Positions 9,693 to 17,750 of a DNA stretch of 50,551 nt are shown piece after piece. This stretch comes from Bacteroidota bacterium (lineage in GTDB: Bacteria > Bacteroidota > Bacteroidia > Chitinophagales > UBA2359). The stretch's first letter is position 1. Every line of letters begins with the position of its first letter. Below the pieces are notes generated by a model. It saw only the letters and a list, made by a program, of their open reading frames with translations, was not told where the DNA came from and searched no databases. The position numbers were made by a program, and so were the translations under genes. The DNA is taken from contig JAHDHV010000007.1 in NCBI GenBank assembly GCA_020631155.1, positions 1-50,551 on the forward strand. The letters run 5' to 3'.

Positions 9693-10769
9693 ATGAGCAA
9701 CAATTATATCGGAATTATGGCAGGCGGCATTGGTAGTCGTTTCTGGCCGCAAAGTCGTCAAAAGCGTCCCAAGCAATTTTTAGATATTTTAGGAACAGGA
9801 AAAACGTTAATTCAAAGTACCTATGAGCGTTTCAAAAAAATTGTTCCCGAAGACCATATCTATATCATCACAGGACAAAACTATGTTGCGTTAGTCAAAG
9901 AACAGTTGCCTACGATTCAAGACCATCAAATTATCGCAGAACCATCTAGACGGAATACAGGACCTTGTGTTGCATATATGGCGCACAAATTACATGCCTT
10001 AAATCCACAAGCGAACTTTGTTATTGCGCCTTCCGACCACTTGATTACCGAAGAGGATGTTTTTGCGACTGCCATTAACAAAGCACTGCAATTTGCGAAT
10101 AGCTACGATTCCTTAGTCACTTTAGGCATCCGTCCAACACGCCCCGACACAGGCTACGGCTACATACAATATCTGGATAATTCTGAAAAGAACGAAATTT
10201 ACCGCGTCAAAACATTTACAGAAAAACCTTCATACGAAATTGCAAAAACTTTTTTAGAAAGTGGTGATTTTTTATGGAATTCGGGCATTTTTATTTGGAG
10301 TGTTGGCTCTATTCTCGCTGCTTTTGCCAAATATCAGCCCGATATCAATGACTTATTTAAAGAGGGAACAGATTTGTATAATACCCCACAAGAAACTGCT
10401 TTTATCGAAAATACCTATGCTCAATGCCGCAATATTTCCATTGATTATGCCATCATGGAATATGCCAATAATGTATTTGTTATTCCTGCCAGTTTTGGTT
10501 GGAGTGATCTAGGAACATGGACTTCTCTTTGGGAAAAATACCCAAAAGATTACGCCAATAATTCTGTTGCTGATAATGTATTACTCTATGATTCTGCGGG
10601 CTGTATGGTGATGGCACCCGATAAAAAGTTGGTCATTGTACAAGGTTTAGAGGACTGTTGTGTGGTAGATACAGAGGATGTATTATTGATTTGCAAATTG
10701 GCAGATGAGCAAAAAATCAAAGACATTAACGCAGAAGTTAAACGAATAAAGGGAAAGGAGTATTTGTAA
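9693..10769 (+). CDS. manC: Mannose-1-phosphate guanylyltransferase
   Basis: This enzyme joins mannose-1-phosphate and GTP to make GDP-mannose, the donor for mannose and fucose in surface polysaccharides. The 358-residue protein begins with the nucleotidyltransferase signature GGIGSRFWP at 11-19 and RPKQFL at 25-30. It continues with the FVIAPSDHLI segment, TRPDTGYGYIQ, and FTEKPS...FLWNSGIFIW. It has only the transferase half; the phosphomannose isomerase half of the two-domain E. coli/Pseudomonas type enzyme is absent, so mannose-1-phosphate must come from a separate route. It converges with the HNH gene, sharing a terminator hairpin. Confidence 0.95.
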   Translation: MSNNYIGIMAGGIGSRFWPQSRQKRPKQFLDILGTGKTLIQSTYERFKKIVPEDHIYIITGQNYVALVKEQLPTIQDHQIIAEPSRRNTGPCVAYMAHKLHALNPQANFVIAPSDHLITEEDVFATAINKALQFANSYDSLVTLGIRPTRPDTGYGYIQYLDNSEKNEIYRVKTFTEKPSYEIAKTFLESGDFLWNSGIFIWSVGSILAAFAKYQPDINDLFKEGTDLYNTPQETAFIENTYAQCRNISIDYAIMEYANNVFVIPASFGWSDLGTWTSLWEKYPKDYANNSVADNVLLYDSAGCMVMAPDKKLVIVQGLEDCCVVDTEDVLLICKLADEQKIKDINAEVKRIKGKEYL

Positions 10770-10770
10770 A

Positions 10771-10814
10771 AAAATATTGGCTTCAAATAGACTGTGTATT
10801 CTATTTGAAGCCAA
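10771..10814 (-). terminator. Terminator of the LRR-ATPase/HNH operon, overlapping the HNH gene end
   Basis: Perfect 14-bp inverted repeat: TTGGCTTCAAATAG at 10777-10790 and its complement at 10801-10814, with a 10-base loop. On the minus strand the hairpin is followed by a T-run, so it terminates the operon. The right arm consists of the last codons and the stop codon of the HNH gene. It lies just after the manC stop codon and may limit read-through from both sides. Confidence 0.85.
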
Positions 10815-11541
10815 ATTCTTCCAAAGTACAAGGAAAATCAGGATAATTTTCAACTTTTTGCTCAATAATATACTGTTTCAATAGTTTAAAAGGGCTTTGA
10901 GTTAACGATTTTATGATTTTGCGCTTATAACGTTTTTTTATGCCCTTCTTTTTATCATATCTATATATAAAATCCAAAAAGCGTTGAAGCTCTTTAACTT
11001 CTTTCTGTCGTTGTTGTCTAATATATTTGTTGTTTATACTCGTTTTTTCCTCTGTTTTTTCCATTCTTTTTTTATTATTCCCTTTGTTTTTAATATCCTC
11101 CTTCAAGTGATACTTTCCCGAACTTTCATTGTATATTATCAGTTCTGTATCAATCAACTCACAAGGATTTAACAACATACACTCCTCATCATAATACTCC
11201 AACTTTTTTCCATTACAGGCTCTACAAGACCAAATATAGTTGTCCCAATCAAAAGCTAACTTGGGCTTCTCTCTTTTGGGTTTATAATGATCTACTTCAC
11301 CATCATAGCTTTCTTTTTTAGCTTCTTTATTCATGGTATAACGTCCACAATACCCACAATTATAGTGAAATAATCTGACCAACGGTTCTAATATTTCGGG
11401 ATGTCTCCATTTTCTGTTATCTGGTTTAGGTGCTACTGCTTTTGGATTTTTCGCTACTGTTTCTAAATAGTTCTGCCACTTTTCATTATATCCTAATAAT
11501 TTTTTGGGCGCAGGCACTTTTGTTTTATCTACAAAATGCAT
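10801..11541 (-). CDS. HNH endonuclease, PtuB-like (Septu-type effector)
   Basis: A 246-residue HNH nuclease resembling PtuB, the nuclease of Septu and of retron-Ec78-type defence systems. The zinc/HNH core is visible: C62-GY-C65, D84-H85 in GEVDHYKPK, N101 in WDNYIWSC, and C106-x2-C109-N110. The N-terminus up to residue 58 (KWRHPEILEPLVRLF) matches the usual region before the core. The C-terminal half is Lys/Arg-rich (about residues 150-230) and probably contacts nucleic acid. It starts 2 bases after the stop codon of the ATPase gene, so the two are almost certainly co-translated. The PtuB call rests on the motif and the ATPase partner; a plain HNH protein is the alternative. Confidence 0.82.
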   Translation of the reverse strand: MHFVDKTKVPAPKKLLGYNEKWQNYLETVAKNPKAVAPKPDNRKWRHPEILEPLVRLFHYNCGYCGRYTMNKEAKKESYDGEVDHYKPKREKPKLAFDWDNYIWSCRACNGKKLEYYDEECMLLNPCELIDTELIIYNESSGKYHLKEDIKNKGNNKKRMEKTEEKTSINNKYIRQQRQKEVKELQRFLDFIYRYDKKKGIKKRYKRKIIKSLTQSPFKLLKQYIIEQKVENYPDFPCTLEEFGFK

Positions 11542-11543
11542 AT

Positions 11544-13778
11544 TTATTCTTCGTTTTCAAGTCCTTGTATCAATTCTTCAATTTCTTGGTCTCGTTCTTT
11601 TAGTAACTCTTGTAACTCCCTAATCTTATCATGTTCACTCATACCAGCTTCCTCTTTACTAGCCTTCAAACGAGCTAAAATTTCTTCTTGTTTGCTAGTA
11701 TCCTTTCCTTCTGATTGAAGTTGCCTAACTTTCTCTTCCAACTCAAAACGATTGTATGTTGCTTCTAAATAATAAGGATTATCAAACACTTTAGACATTA
11801 AATCATCGTATTGCCAAGCCCAATAGTCTATTTCATTGGCCTTTGCTTCTATTTTTCCTTTTTCATTTTTCGCTAATTTTATTACTTGTCCCCTATCCAA
11901 TTCAAAAGTACTTAAAGGGGAGTGAGAACCTACAATAAATTGCACATTTGGAAATATATTTCGTAGCTCCTGTAAGACTTTTAGCTGCCATTTTGGATGG
12001 AAAAAAGCATCTATTTCATCAACTAAAACGATGGCAGGTTCTTGTGTAAAATCCGCACTATAAGGATAGGTTTCTTGCATTCGCTGAATAAAATGACCTG
12101 TCCAACCGATAATTGCCTTAAAACCTTGCGACAGCATATCCATGCGAATCCCTTTAGGCGCATCAAATGTAGTGACCCAAACGATAGGCGGTTGCACTTG
12201 TGTAATTTTTTTAAAAACCATTGGCTCAGACATATTGGCCACTCGCGAAATAATGTCAAATGCTTTGGTGATCAATATTCTTTCAGGCACCTGCTTTTTT
12301 GTCTTACTATTAGCCTGTCTAACTTCTTTATTTTTGGCGGCATTATCTAAATTAACCAACCAATCAACAAAGGAAGTTAAACGACCTGAATCGTGATTAT
12401 TAATCAACGGAATCAAGTCATTAACATGTGCTTGTGTATATTTTATTGGGGCATAGGCTTTGCCGTTTGCTTCTGTACGAGATTGAGCAAAACCAATGAT
12501 CAAGGATTTTAAAGTACTGTTAATACTTAATACCTCTGACGGAGCATCAATTGTTACTACAAGGCTTCTACTATTATCATCCACTTTAAAATGAATCGTA
12601 TTTACAAACTCATCTCCATCTAAACTATAAGTCAATTTAATGTGTCCATCCTTAGCAATGGTAGCCTCATTTTTATTATCTAGTCCATACACTTTCAACA
12701 TCCTATTTATTGCCTCTTGATTGATTTTATCGTGTTTAGGACCTGTTAGAGCCAATGCTATACTTCTCAAAATAGTGGTTTTACCTGCACCATTTTCCCC
12801 AACCAAACAACAAAGTTTTTCATCTAAAGGAACGGTCAATTCATCAAAATGCCCAACATTTTTAAGCGATAAATGCTTTAATATTATCTTAGGCGTATGC
12901 TGTTGTACACGTTGTTTGACAATAACTGTTAATGCTTCTAAGTCCTTATACTCAACAATTTTATCCTTGTAATGCTCAAATATAAAATCGTGGTCTTTCA
13001 AAACTTCATTCATTTTAGCCTTATTTGCTTTATCTAAAGTAACATATTTTTCAGGCTGAAAAAGAATGTAAAATGGTTTATTTAGTTTAATGCATTTATC
13101 AATTATTCGCTTTAATATACCTTTCTTGGTAAATACATCCCAAGTAACAATGATAAAAACAATTGTTGTATGCTTATCAATTTGTGAAGATGATTTTAAG
13201 TCAATGTATTTAATTCCCCATTCTTTAAAAGTCTTATCTAAAGTTGATTTATACTCTTCTACTAAACTGAGTAAACTAAAATTTTGAAAAATATAAGCTT
13301 TATGGATCTTAAAATCTGGAGATGTCTTTCTATTTTGATATTTTAATACATATTCAATTAATTCTTTAGGTTGGTTTGGTGAAATATTTTCTGGTAAAGG
13401 TAATGGATTGCCTTTTAAATTTAAATACTGTAAATTTTCTAACTGTTGTATTTCTTTTGGTAAAGATTTTAATTTATTATTAGCTAAATCAAGTACTGTT
13501 AAGTTTTTTAAACTAAATATTGATGGAAAGGTTGTAAATTGATTGTGTTTAAGATTTAGTGAAATTAATTCGACTAAATTATTAACCTCTACTGGCAATT
13601 TTTTTAATTGATTTGCTTCTAAATCCAAAACTAGTAAATTAGAAAAATTAGCTATACTTGCAGGAATTGACGTTAATTTATTATTTGTTAACTGCAAATT
13701 AGCACAAGTTGTTTGTTGCTGAATATTTATAGATGGAAAAGTAGTTAATTTTTTATTTGTATAATTAAGTGTACTCAT
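11544..13778 (-). CDS. LRR / TIR-like / ABC-type ATPase fusion, PtuA-like
   Basis: From ATG 13778 this is 744 residues; numbers below count from an upstream start at 13844 that I reject because it lies in the promoter. Residues about 45-150 are leucine-rich repeats of the 23-residue bacterial kind (LKKLPVEVNNLVELISLNL). Residues about 181-315 form an alpha/beta domain: strand KAYIFQN, helix, strand IKYIDL, strand TIVFIIVTW, helix, strand PFYILF, an order like TIR domains. From 320 comes an SMC/RecF-like ATPase: Walker A GENGAGKT 349-356, signature LSQG 571-574, Walker B VLVDEID 606-612, H-loop GSHSP 639-643. A coiled coil (about 700-760) ends the protein. ATPase plus HNH partner resembles Septu; the LRR part is not something I know from PtuA. 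Confidence 0.82.
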   Translation of the reverse strand: MSTLNYTNKKLTTFPSINIQQQTTCANLQLTNNKLTSIPASIANFSNLLVLDLEANQLKKLPVEVNNLVELISLNLKHNQFTTFPSIFSLKNLTVLDLANNKLKSLPKEIQQLENLQYLNLKGNPLPLPENISPNQPKELIEYVLKYQNRKTSPDFKIHKAYIFQNFSLLSLVEEYKSTLDKTFKEWGIKYIDLKSSSQIDKHTTIVFIIVTWDVFTKKGILKRIIDKCIKLNKPFYILFQPEKYVTLDKANKAKMNEVLKDHDFIFEHYKDKIVEYKDLEALTVIVKQRVQQHTPKIILKHLSLKNVGHFDELTVPLDEKLCCLVGENGAGKTTILRSIALALTGPKHDKINQEAINRMLKVYGLDNKNEATIAKDGHIKLTYSLDGDEFVNTIHFKVDDNSRSLVVTIDAPSEVLSINSTLKSLIIGFAQSRTEANGKAYAPIKYTQAHVNDLIPLINNHDSGRLTSFVDWLVNLDNAAKNKEVRQANSKTKKQVPERILITKAFDIISRVANMSEPMVFKKITQVQPPIVWVTTFDAPKGIRMDMLSQGFKAIIGWTGHFIQRMQETYPYSADFTQEPAIVLVDEIDAFFHPKWQLKVLQELRNIFPNVQFIVGSHSPLSTFELDRGQVIKLAKNEKGKIEAKANEIDYWAWQYDDLMSKVFDNPYYLEATYNRFELEEKVRQLQSEGKDTSKQEEILARLKASKEEAGMSEHDKIRELQELLKERDQEIEELIQGLENEE

Positions 13779-13832
13779 TACATTACCTTTTTCTAAAAAA
13801 ACCATTGTTGCTTTATTGCTTAAATATACCAA

Positions 13833-13861
13833 CAAAAATAACATTTTAGTAGTTTTATCAA
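13833..13861 (-). promoter_or_regulatory. Promoter of the LRR-ATPase/HNH operon
   Basis: On the minus strand TTG lies at 13861-13859, followed by 18 bases and an exact TAnnTTTG box (TATTTTTG) at 13840-13833. The predicted transcript starts near 13825, about 45 bases before the ATG at 13778. This rules against the longer reading frame from 13844. Confidence 0.65.
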
Positions 13862-13881
13862 GTATTTTTCATTTTTTCAAC

Positions 13882-13889
13882 TACTTTTG
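13882..13889 (+). promoter_or_regulatory. Candidate -7 box for the LOG-family gene
   Basis: TACTTTTG matches the Bacteroidota TAnnTTTG -7 box 41 bases before the ATG at 13930. No clear TTG at the right distance upstream, so this is weaker than the manC site. It is divergent from the defence operon promoter. Confidence 0.45.
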
Positions 13890-13929
13890 CCATTCTTAAA
13901 AAAAGTACAAACGAATCAATTTTAACCTC

Positions 13930-14514
13930 ATGAAAAAAATATGCGTTTTCTGCGGTTCTAATGTCGGAAGCAAAGACATTTACACCCAAAAAGCCCAAGA
14001 ACTAGGGCGATTATTGGCGGAAAAAGGGCTTGAACTCGTCTACGGCGGTGGCAATGTGGGATTAATGGGCGTAATTGCTGATGCAGTACTGGCAGCAGGT
14101 GGTCAAGTGATTGGAGTTATTCCCAATTTTTTGATGGAAAAAGAGCTTGGACATACAGGCGCAACGGAACTTATCATCACTAAATCTATGCATGAGCGCA
14201 AGCAAACAATGGCAGACTTATCTGATGCTTTTATTGCGATGCCGGGTGGTGTTGGCACTTTGGAGGAATTGACCGAAATTTTTACTTGGGCGCAATTGGG
14301 ACTGCACGAAAAACCAATAGCCCTGCTCAATGTACAAGGCTATTATGATGATTTAATCGTATTTTTTGATCGTATGGTAACAGAAAAGTTCGTTAGCACA
14401 GCTAATCGCTCTATGTTGTTGAGTGATTCAAATCCAGCCGATTTATTGGAAAAAATGTCTACCTATGTGCCACCCAAAGACGGTCAAAAATGGCTGGATC
14501 GAACTCGTACTTAA
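13930..14514 (+). CDS. LOG-family protein (TIGR00730), nucleoside 5'-monophosphate phosphoribohydrolase
   Basis: Rossmann-fold enzyme of the Lonely Guy (LOG) family; characterised members cleave the N-glycosidic bond of cytokinin riboside or other nucleoside 5'-monophosphates. The 194-residue protein has the family signature: FCGSNVG at 8-14, YGGGNVGLMG at 38-47, MHERK at 87-91, and the PGGVGTLEE nucleotide-binding motif at 105-113. Length fits (about 190). The true substrate in this organism cannot be inferred. It sits alone between the defence operon and glyS. Confidence 0.92.
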   Translation: MKKICVFCGSNVGSKDIYTQKAQELGRLLAEKGLELVYGGGNVGLMGVIADAVLAAGGQVIGVIPNFLMEKELGHTGATELIITKSMHERKQTMADLSDAFIAMPGGVGTLEELTEIFTWAQLGLHEKPIALLNVQGYYDDLIVFFDRMVTEKFVSTANRSMLLSDSNPADLLEKMSTYVPPKDGQKWLDRTRT

Positions 14515-14517
14515 TAT

Positions 14518-14603
14518 TTAGACAGGAGATATGAGACAGGAGACTTGAGATAATTAATTTATGGCAAGTCCAAATGTCATTTAACTTTATCTAAATACTT
14601 ATT
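14518..14603 (+). repeat. Dispersed 90-bp repeat, copy A
   Basis: The block runs from GACAGGAGATATGAGACAGG through GACTTGAGATAAT, AATTTATGGCAAG and CCAAATGTCATTTAA to CTAAATACTTA. The same order is found at 35621-35718 and 39293-39389. All three copies begin within about 45 bases after a gene boundary. It lies between the LOG gene and glyS, which converge. Confidence 0.75.
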
Positions 14604-14607
14604 TTGT

Positions 14608-16164
14608 TTAGGCAAATAATTGGTTAAAGCTCAAAATTTTGTTGATGTAGCCTTCCAATGCGTCAATAGGTAAGCGAATTTGCTCTAGGGTATCCCGATC
14701 CCTAACGGTCACTGTGTCATCTTCTAAGGTATCAAAATCAATGGTGACACAGTAGGGTGTACCAATCGCATCTTGTCGGCGGTAACGGCGGCCAATCGCA
14801 TCCTTTTCATCGTATTGACAGTCGGTTACAAATTTTAATTTATCGAATACTTTTCTTGCTTTCGCCGTCAATTCGGGTTTATTTTTTAACAAAGGCAAAA
14901 CAGCTACCTTAATTGGTGCCAATACGGGCGGAATTTTCATCACAACCCTTGTTGCCATTCCCCCCTTCGCATCAGGTACTTGCTCCTCTTGTAAAGAATT
15001 GGCAACCACCGCAAAAAATAGTCGGTCAACCCCTACCGATGTTTCTACCACAAAAGGAACATAGCTTTCCTGTGCCTCCGAATCAAAATACTGTAACTTA
15101 CGCCCTGATAATTTTTGGTGTTCTCCTAAATCAAAATCTGTGCGCGAGTGAATGCCTTCAATCTCTTTGAATCCGAAAGGATATTCAAATTCAATGTCGC
15201 TTGCAGCATTGGCATAATGCGCTAATTTTTCGTGTTTGTGAAATTTCAATTTATGAGCTGGAAAAATCGCTTGATGCCATTTCAAACGCTGTTCTTTCCA
15301 GTATTCATACCATTTTAATTCTGTCCCCGGTTTTACAAAAAACTGCATTTCCATTTGTTCAAACTCACGCATTCTAAAAATAAACTGACGCGCCACAATT
15401 TCATTTCTAAATGCCTTACCAATCTGAGCAATACCAAATGGCAATTTCTGACGAGTGGTTTTTTGCACATTCAAAAAGTTAACAAAAATACCTTGTGCCG
15501 TTTCAGGGCGCAAATAAACTTGACTGTCTTCCGCATCGCTGGCCAATGCGCCAAATTGCATGGCAAACATCAAATTGAACTGTCGAACATCCGTCCAATT
15601 TTTCGAGCCACTTTCAGGGCAAGCAATACCCAATTCCTCAATCAAATCCTTTAGTCCATCTAACTCATTGGTTTCCATAGACTTAACAAAGCGACTGATA
15701 ATATCCTCTCGCTTTTTAGTATATTGCAAAACTCGACCATTTGTTGCACGAAATTGCGCCTCATCAAAGGCATCACCAAAGCGTTTACGCGCCTTTGCCA
15801 CTTCCTTTTCAATTTTTGCATCCACTTTATTCGCCACATAATCCTCAATAAGCGTGTCGGCGCGATAGCGTTTTTTAGAATCCTTATTATCAATCATCGG
15901 ATCATTAAACGCATCCACATGCCCTGATGCTTTCCATACCTTTGGATGCATCAAAATAGCAGCATCTAGCCCCACAATATTTTCATGCATCTGCACCATT
16001 GCCTTCCACCAATATTCTTTGATGTTATTTTTGAGCAAAACCCCATACGGTCCGTAATCATAAGAAGCACTTAGTCCATCATATATTTCGCTTGACTGAA
16101 AAATATAGCCATACTCCTTACAGTGTGCCGTTATTTTTTTGAATTGGTCTTGTTTATTTTTCAT
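14608..16164 (-). CDS. glyS: Glycine--tRNA ligase, alpha2 (eukaryote-like) type
   Basis: Charges tRNA-Gly with glycine. This is the single-chain dimeric class II type used by eukaryotes, archaea and many Bacteroidota, not the alpha2-beta2 type of E. coli. The 518-residue protein starts with a family-typical SSEIYDGLSASYDYGPYGV segment. It has YLRPETAQGIFVNF (motif 2 area), AFRNEIVARQFIFRMREFEQMEMQF in pieces at about 255-280, the ETSVGVDRLFFA motif 3 region, and an anticodon-binding domain at the end (VAVLPLL ... GRRYRRQDAIGTP). Length is slightly longer than the usual 460-490 because of a middle insertion around 115-160 (KVDAKIEKEVAKARKRF). Confidence 0.97.
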   Translation of the reverse strand: MKNKQDQFKKITAHCKEYGYIFQSSEIYDGLSASYDYGPYGVLLKNNIKEYWWKAMVQMHENIVGLDAAILMHPKVWKASGHVDAFNDPMIDNKDSKKRYRADTLIEDYVANKVDAKIEKEVAKARKRFGDAFDEAQFRATNGRVLQYTKKREDIISRFVKSMETNELDGLKDLIEELGIACPESGSKNWTDVRQFNLMFAMQFGALASDAEDSQVYLRPETAQGIFVNFLNVQKTTRQKLPFGIAQIGKAFRNEIVARQFIFRMREFEQMEMQFFVKPGTELKWYEYWKEQRLKWHQAIFPAHKLKFHKHEKLAHYANAASDIEFEYPFGFKEIEGIHSRTDFDLGEHQKLSGRKLQYFDSEAQESYVPFVVETSVGVDRLFFAVVANSLQEEQVPDAKGGMATRVVMKIPPVLAPIKVAVLPLLKNKPELTAKARKVFDKLKFVTDCQYDEKDAIGRRYRRQDAIGTPYCVTIDFDTLEDDTVTVRDRDTLEQIRLPIDALEGYINKILSFNQLFA

Positions 16165-16480
16165 TGATAATTAATTTAAATCTGTCACTGAGAACAATGC
16201 TCTATTTTTTTTCGGTAAAATGCGTGCAAATATAATCAATTTGTGGATGGATTTGCTATGGTAGTAAAGGAAAAACGTTTTTTTGTATCTGGAAAAATAG
16301 GTATCTTTCAAATACCGAGTTTTTCCACCTAACAGTTTGTATTTACTTTGACAGTTTGTGGATTTGTGATTAGTAGATTAGTGATTCGTTTTGGAACGTT
16401 TTTTACTGATTGATTTCTTTTTGGATATTTTCTGTAACGAAGGCTTTAACTGTCGCAGCACTATGAAAATCAAAAAATTA
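16165..16480. other. Upstream region of glyS
   Basis: No gene. A TAnnTTTG match on the minus strand (TATATTTG at 16234-16227) may be the glyS -7 box, 63 bases before the ATG; no clear -33 box. Further out, GATTAGTAGATTAGTGATTCG around 16370-16390 is a relic of the GAATCA(A)C repeat vocabulary seen at 25901-26050. Confidence 0.4.
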
Positions 16481-16489
16481 TACACATAA

Positions 16490-16801
16490 TTAAAATCAAA
16501 AAGTCATTTATTTTAACTAATTTCTGATTGCTAATTTCTAACAGCTAAAGAGCCAAAAGGCTAAATATCTTGGAGTTTGGAATGTTGTAAGGTTACAAGG
16601 TTTTAAGGTTTTTATTTTTTTTAATAAATTTTAAACTTAACACCTACTGATTTCTTAGTTATCTGCATACAAAATTTAATTATATTATTGTTGCTTTAAC
16701 CAATAAGATGAAAGACGAAAACCCAATTTAGCTCTAAACTCTAAAAATATCTAAATAGCAATTTTTAGTGATAAAGTATTAAGAAGGGAATGAAACATAC
16801 C
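16490..16801 (-). repeat. Dispersed 300-bp AT-rich repeat, copy B (reverse)
   Basis: Read on the minus strand it starts GTATGTTTCATTCCCTTC, TTAATACTTT, passes through GCTATTTAGA-like words and ends with ATTAGAAATCAGAAATTAG-like words. That is the same order as 20310-20600 and 39483-39700. The match is looser in the middle. Confidence 0.6.
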
Positions 16802-16966
16802 GAAAAATAGTACTTAAGTTGCTCTCCTCATATTTATTTATCAACAAACTATATTTTTTCAACTAATAACGGTTAGTTACTCAATGGTAGGAAATCGTAA
16901 AATGCTTGACCTATACAAAAAAAAAAGAGCTATACAATAATGCATAACTCTTTAATTTTCAGATAG

Positions 16967-17041
16967 TCGGGGTGGCAGGATTCGAACCTGCGACCCCCTG
17001 TTCCCAAAACAGGTGCGCTAACCGGACTGCGCTACACCCCG
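16967..17041 (-). tRNA. tRNA-Pro (anticodon TGG)
   Basis: 75-base cloverleaf on the minus strand. Perfect 7-bp acceptor (CGGGGTG/CACCCCG), D-stem GCGC/GCGC, anticodon stem CCTGT/ACAGG around loop TTTGGGA, giving anticodon TGG. The T arm is GCAGG-TTCGAAT-CCTGC. Discriminator base is A; CCA is not encoded. Confidence 0.97.
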
Positions 17042-17077
17042 AACTTTATAGAATTGTTTAGTGCTTGGCACTTAAAA

Positions 17078-17169
17078 TGGCGGTGAGGGCGGGATTCGAA
17101 CCCGCGGTACCTGTTTCCAAGTACGTCGGTTTAGCAAACCGGTGGTTTCAGCCACTCACCCACCTCACC
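17078..17169 (-). tRNA. tRNA-Ser (anticodon GCT), CCA encoded
   Basis: Class II tRNA with a long variable arm on the minus strand. Acceptor GGTGAGG/CCTCACC, anticodon loop TTGCTAA giving GCT (codons AGC/AGU), T arm GCGGG-TTCGAAT-CCCGC. Discriminator G is followed by an encoded CCA (17080-17078). It lies 36 bases upstream of tRNA-Pro on the same strand, so they may be one transcript; a TAGTGCTTGGCACTTA repeat head lies between them. Confidence 0.97.
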
Positions 17170-17750
17170 AAATGGTTTTGAAGTTTACCTTAATAACTTC
17201 ATTAATATTGTCGGAACGCAAAGGTAAGCAAAAGGTTTTACTTTTTCAAAAATAGCACTGATTAATTGGCACTTTTTTTCTAAAAAAAATCATTTACTTT
17301 TTGCTTAATGTTCACAAACACATTCATAAATGATAAAAGCTTAAAAAAAGTTCCATAAATGTTTTTTTTTGCCAAAAAAATCTTTTTTTCCAAGTGTTTT
17401 TTTTCATTTTTTCAAAATACTTTTACCCATGTTTACTCGTTGAAAAATATTCTCGTTTATATAGTGAAACCTTCCTCTATTTGCAAAGTCCTTTACAGTA
17501 GGTCATTCATTGTTGAATAGGCACGGTAATTGAAAAGCAATTATCAAATAAATGTCTGAATTATTACATATTCAACCAACAAGCCTTCATTTCTAAACTA
17601 TCTAAAAGCTGTTAGACGTTACCAGTAAGTGCAGTCTTTTGTAGGTTAAATATTTCAAAAAAGACGTTTCTGTGAAACTTTATTTTTATTTAACCTTATA
17701 ATATACAAGATGGTCTGCCTACCAACTTTATTTTTAAATTTTTTGATAAC
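17170..17750. other. Intergenic region before htrA
   Basis: 580 bases without a credible gene. The first half is very A/T-run rich (17260-17420). The second half is ordinary AT-rich sequence; no repeat family I could place and no clear TAnnTTTG box near htrA. Confidence 0.4.

Noticed and set aside
13779-13844. 22-residue N-terminal extension of the LRR-ATPase
   Set aside because: It overlaps the -7 box at 13833-13840 and the ATG at 13778 directly precedes the LRR-type region, so it is unlikely to be translated.
10801-13861. Retron with reverse transcriptase (Ec78-like)
   Set aside because: ATPase and HNH genes are present but there is no reverse transcriptase or msr/msd-like region next to them.
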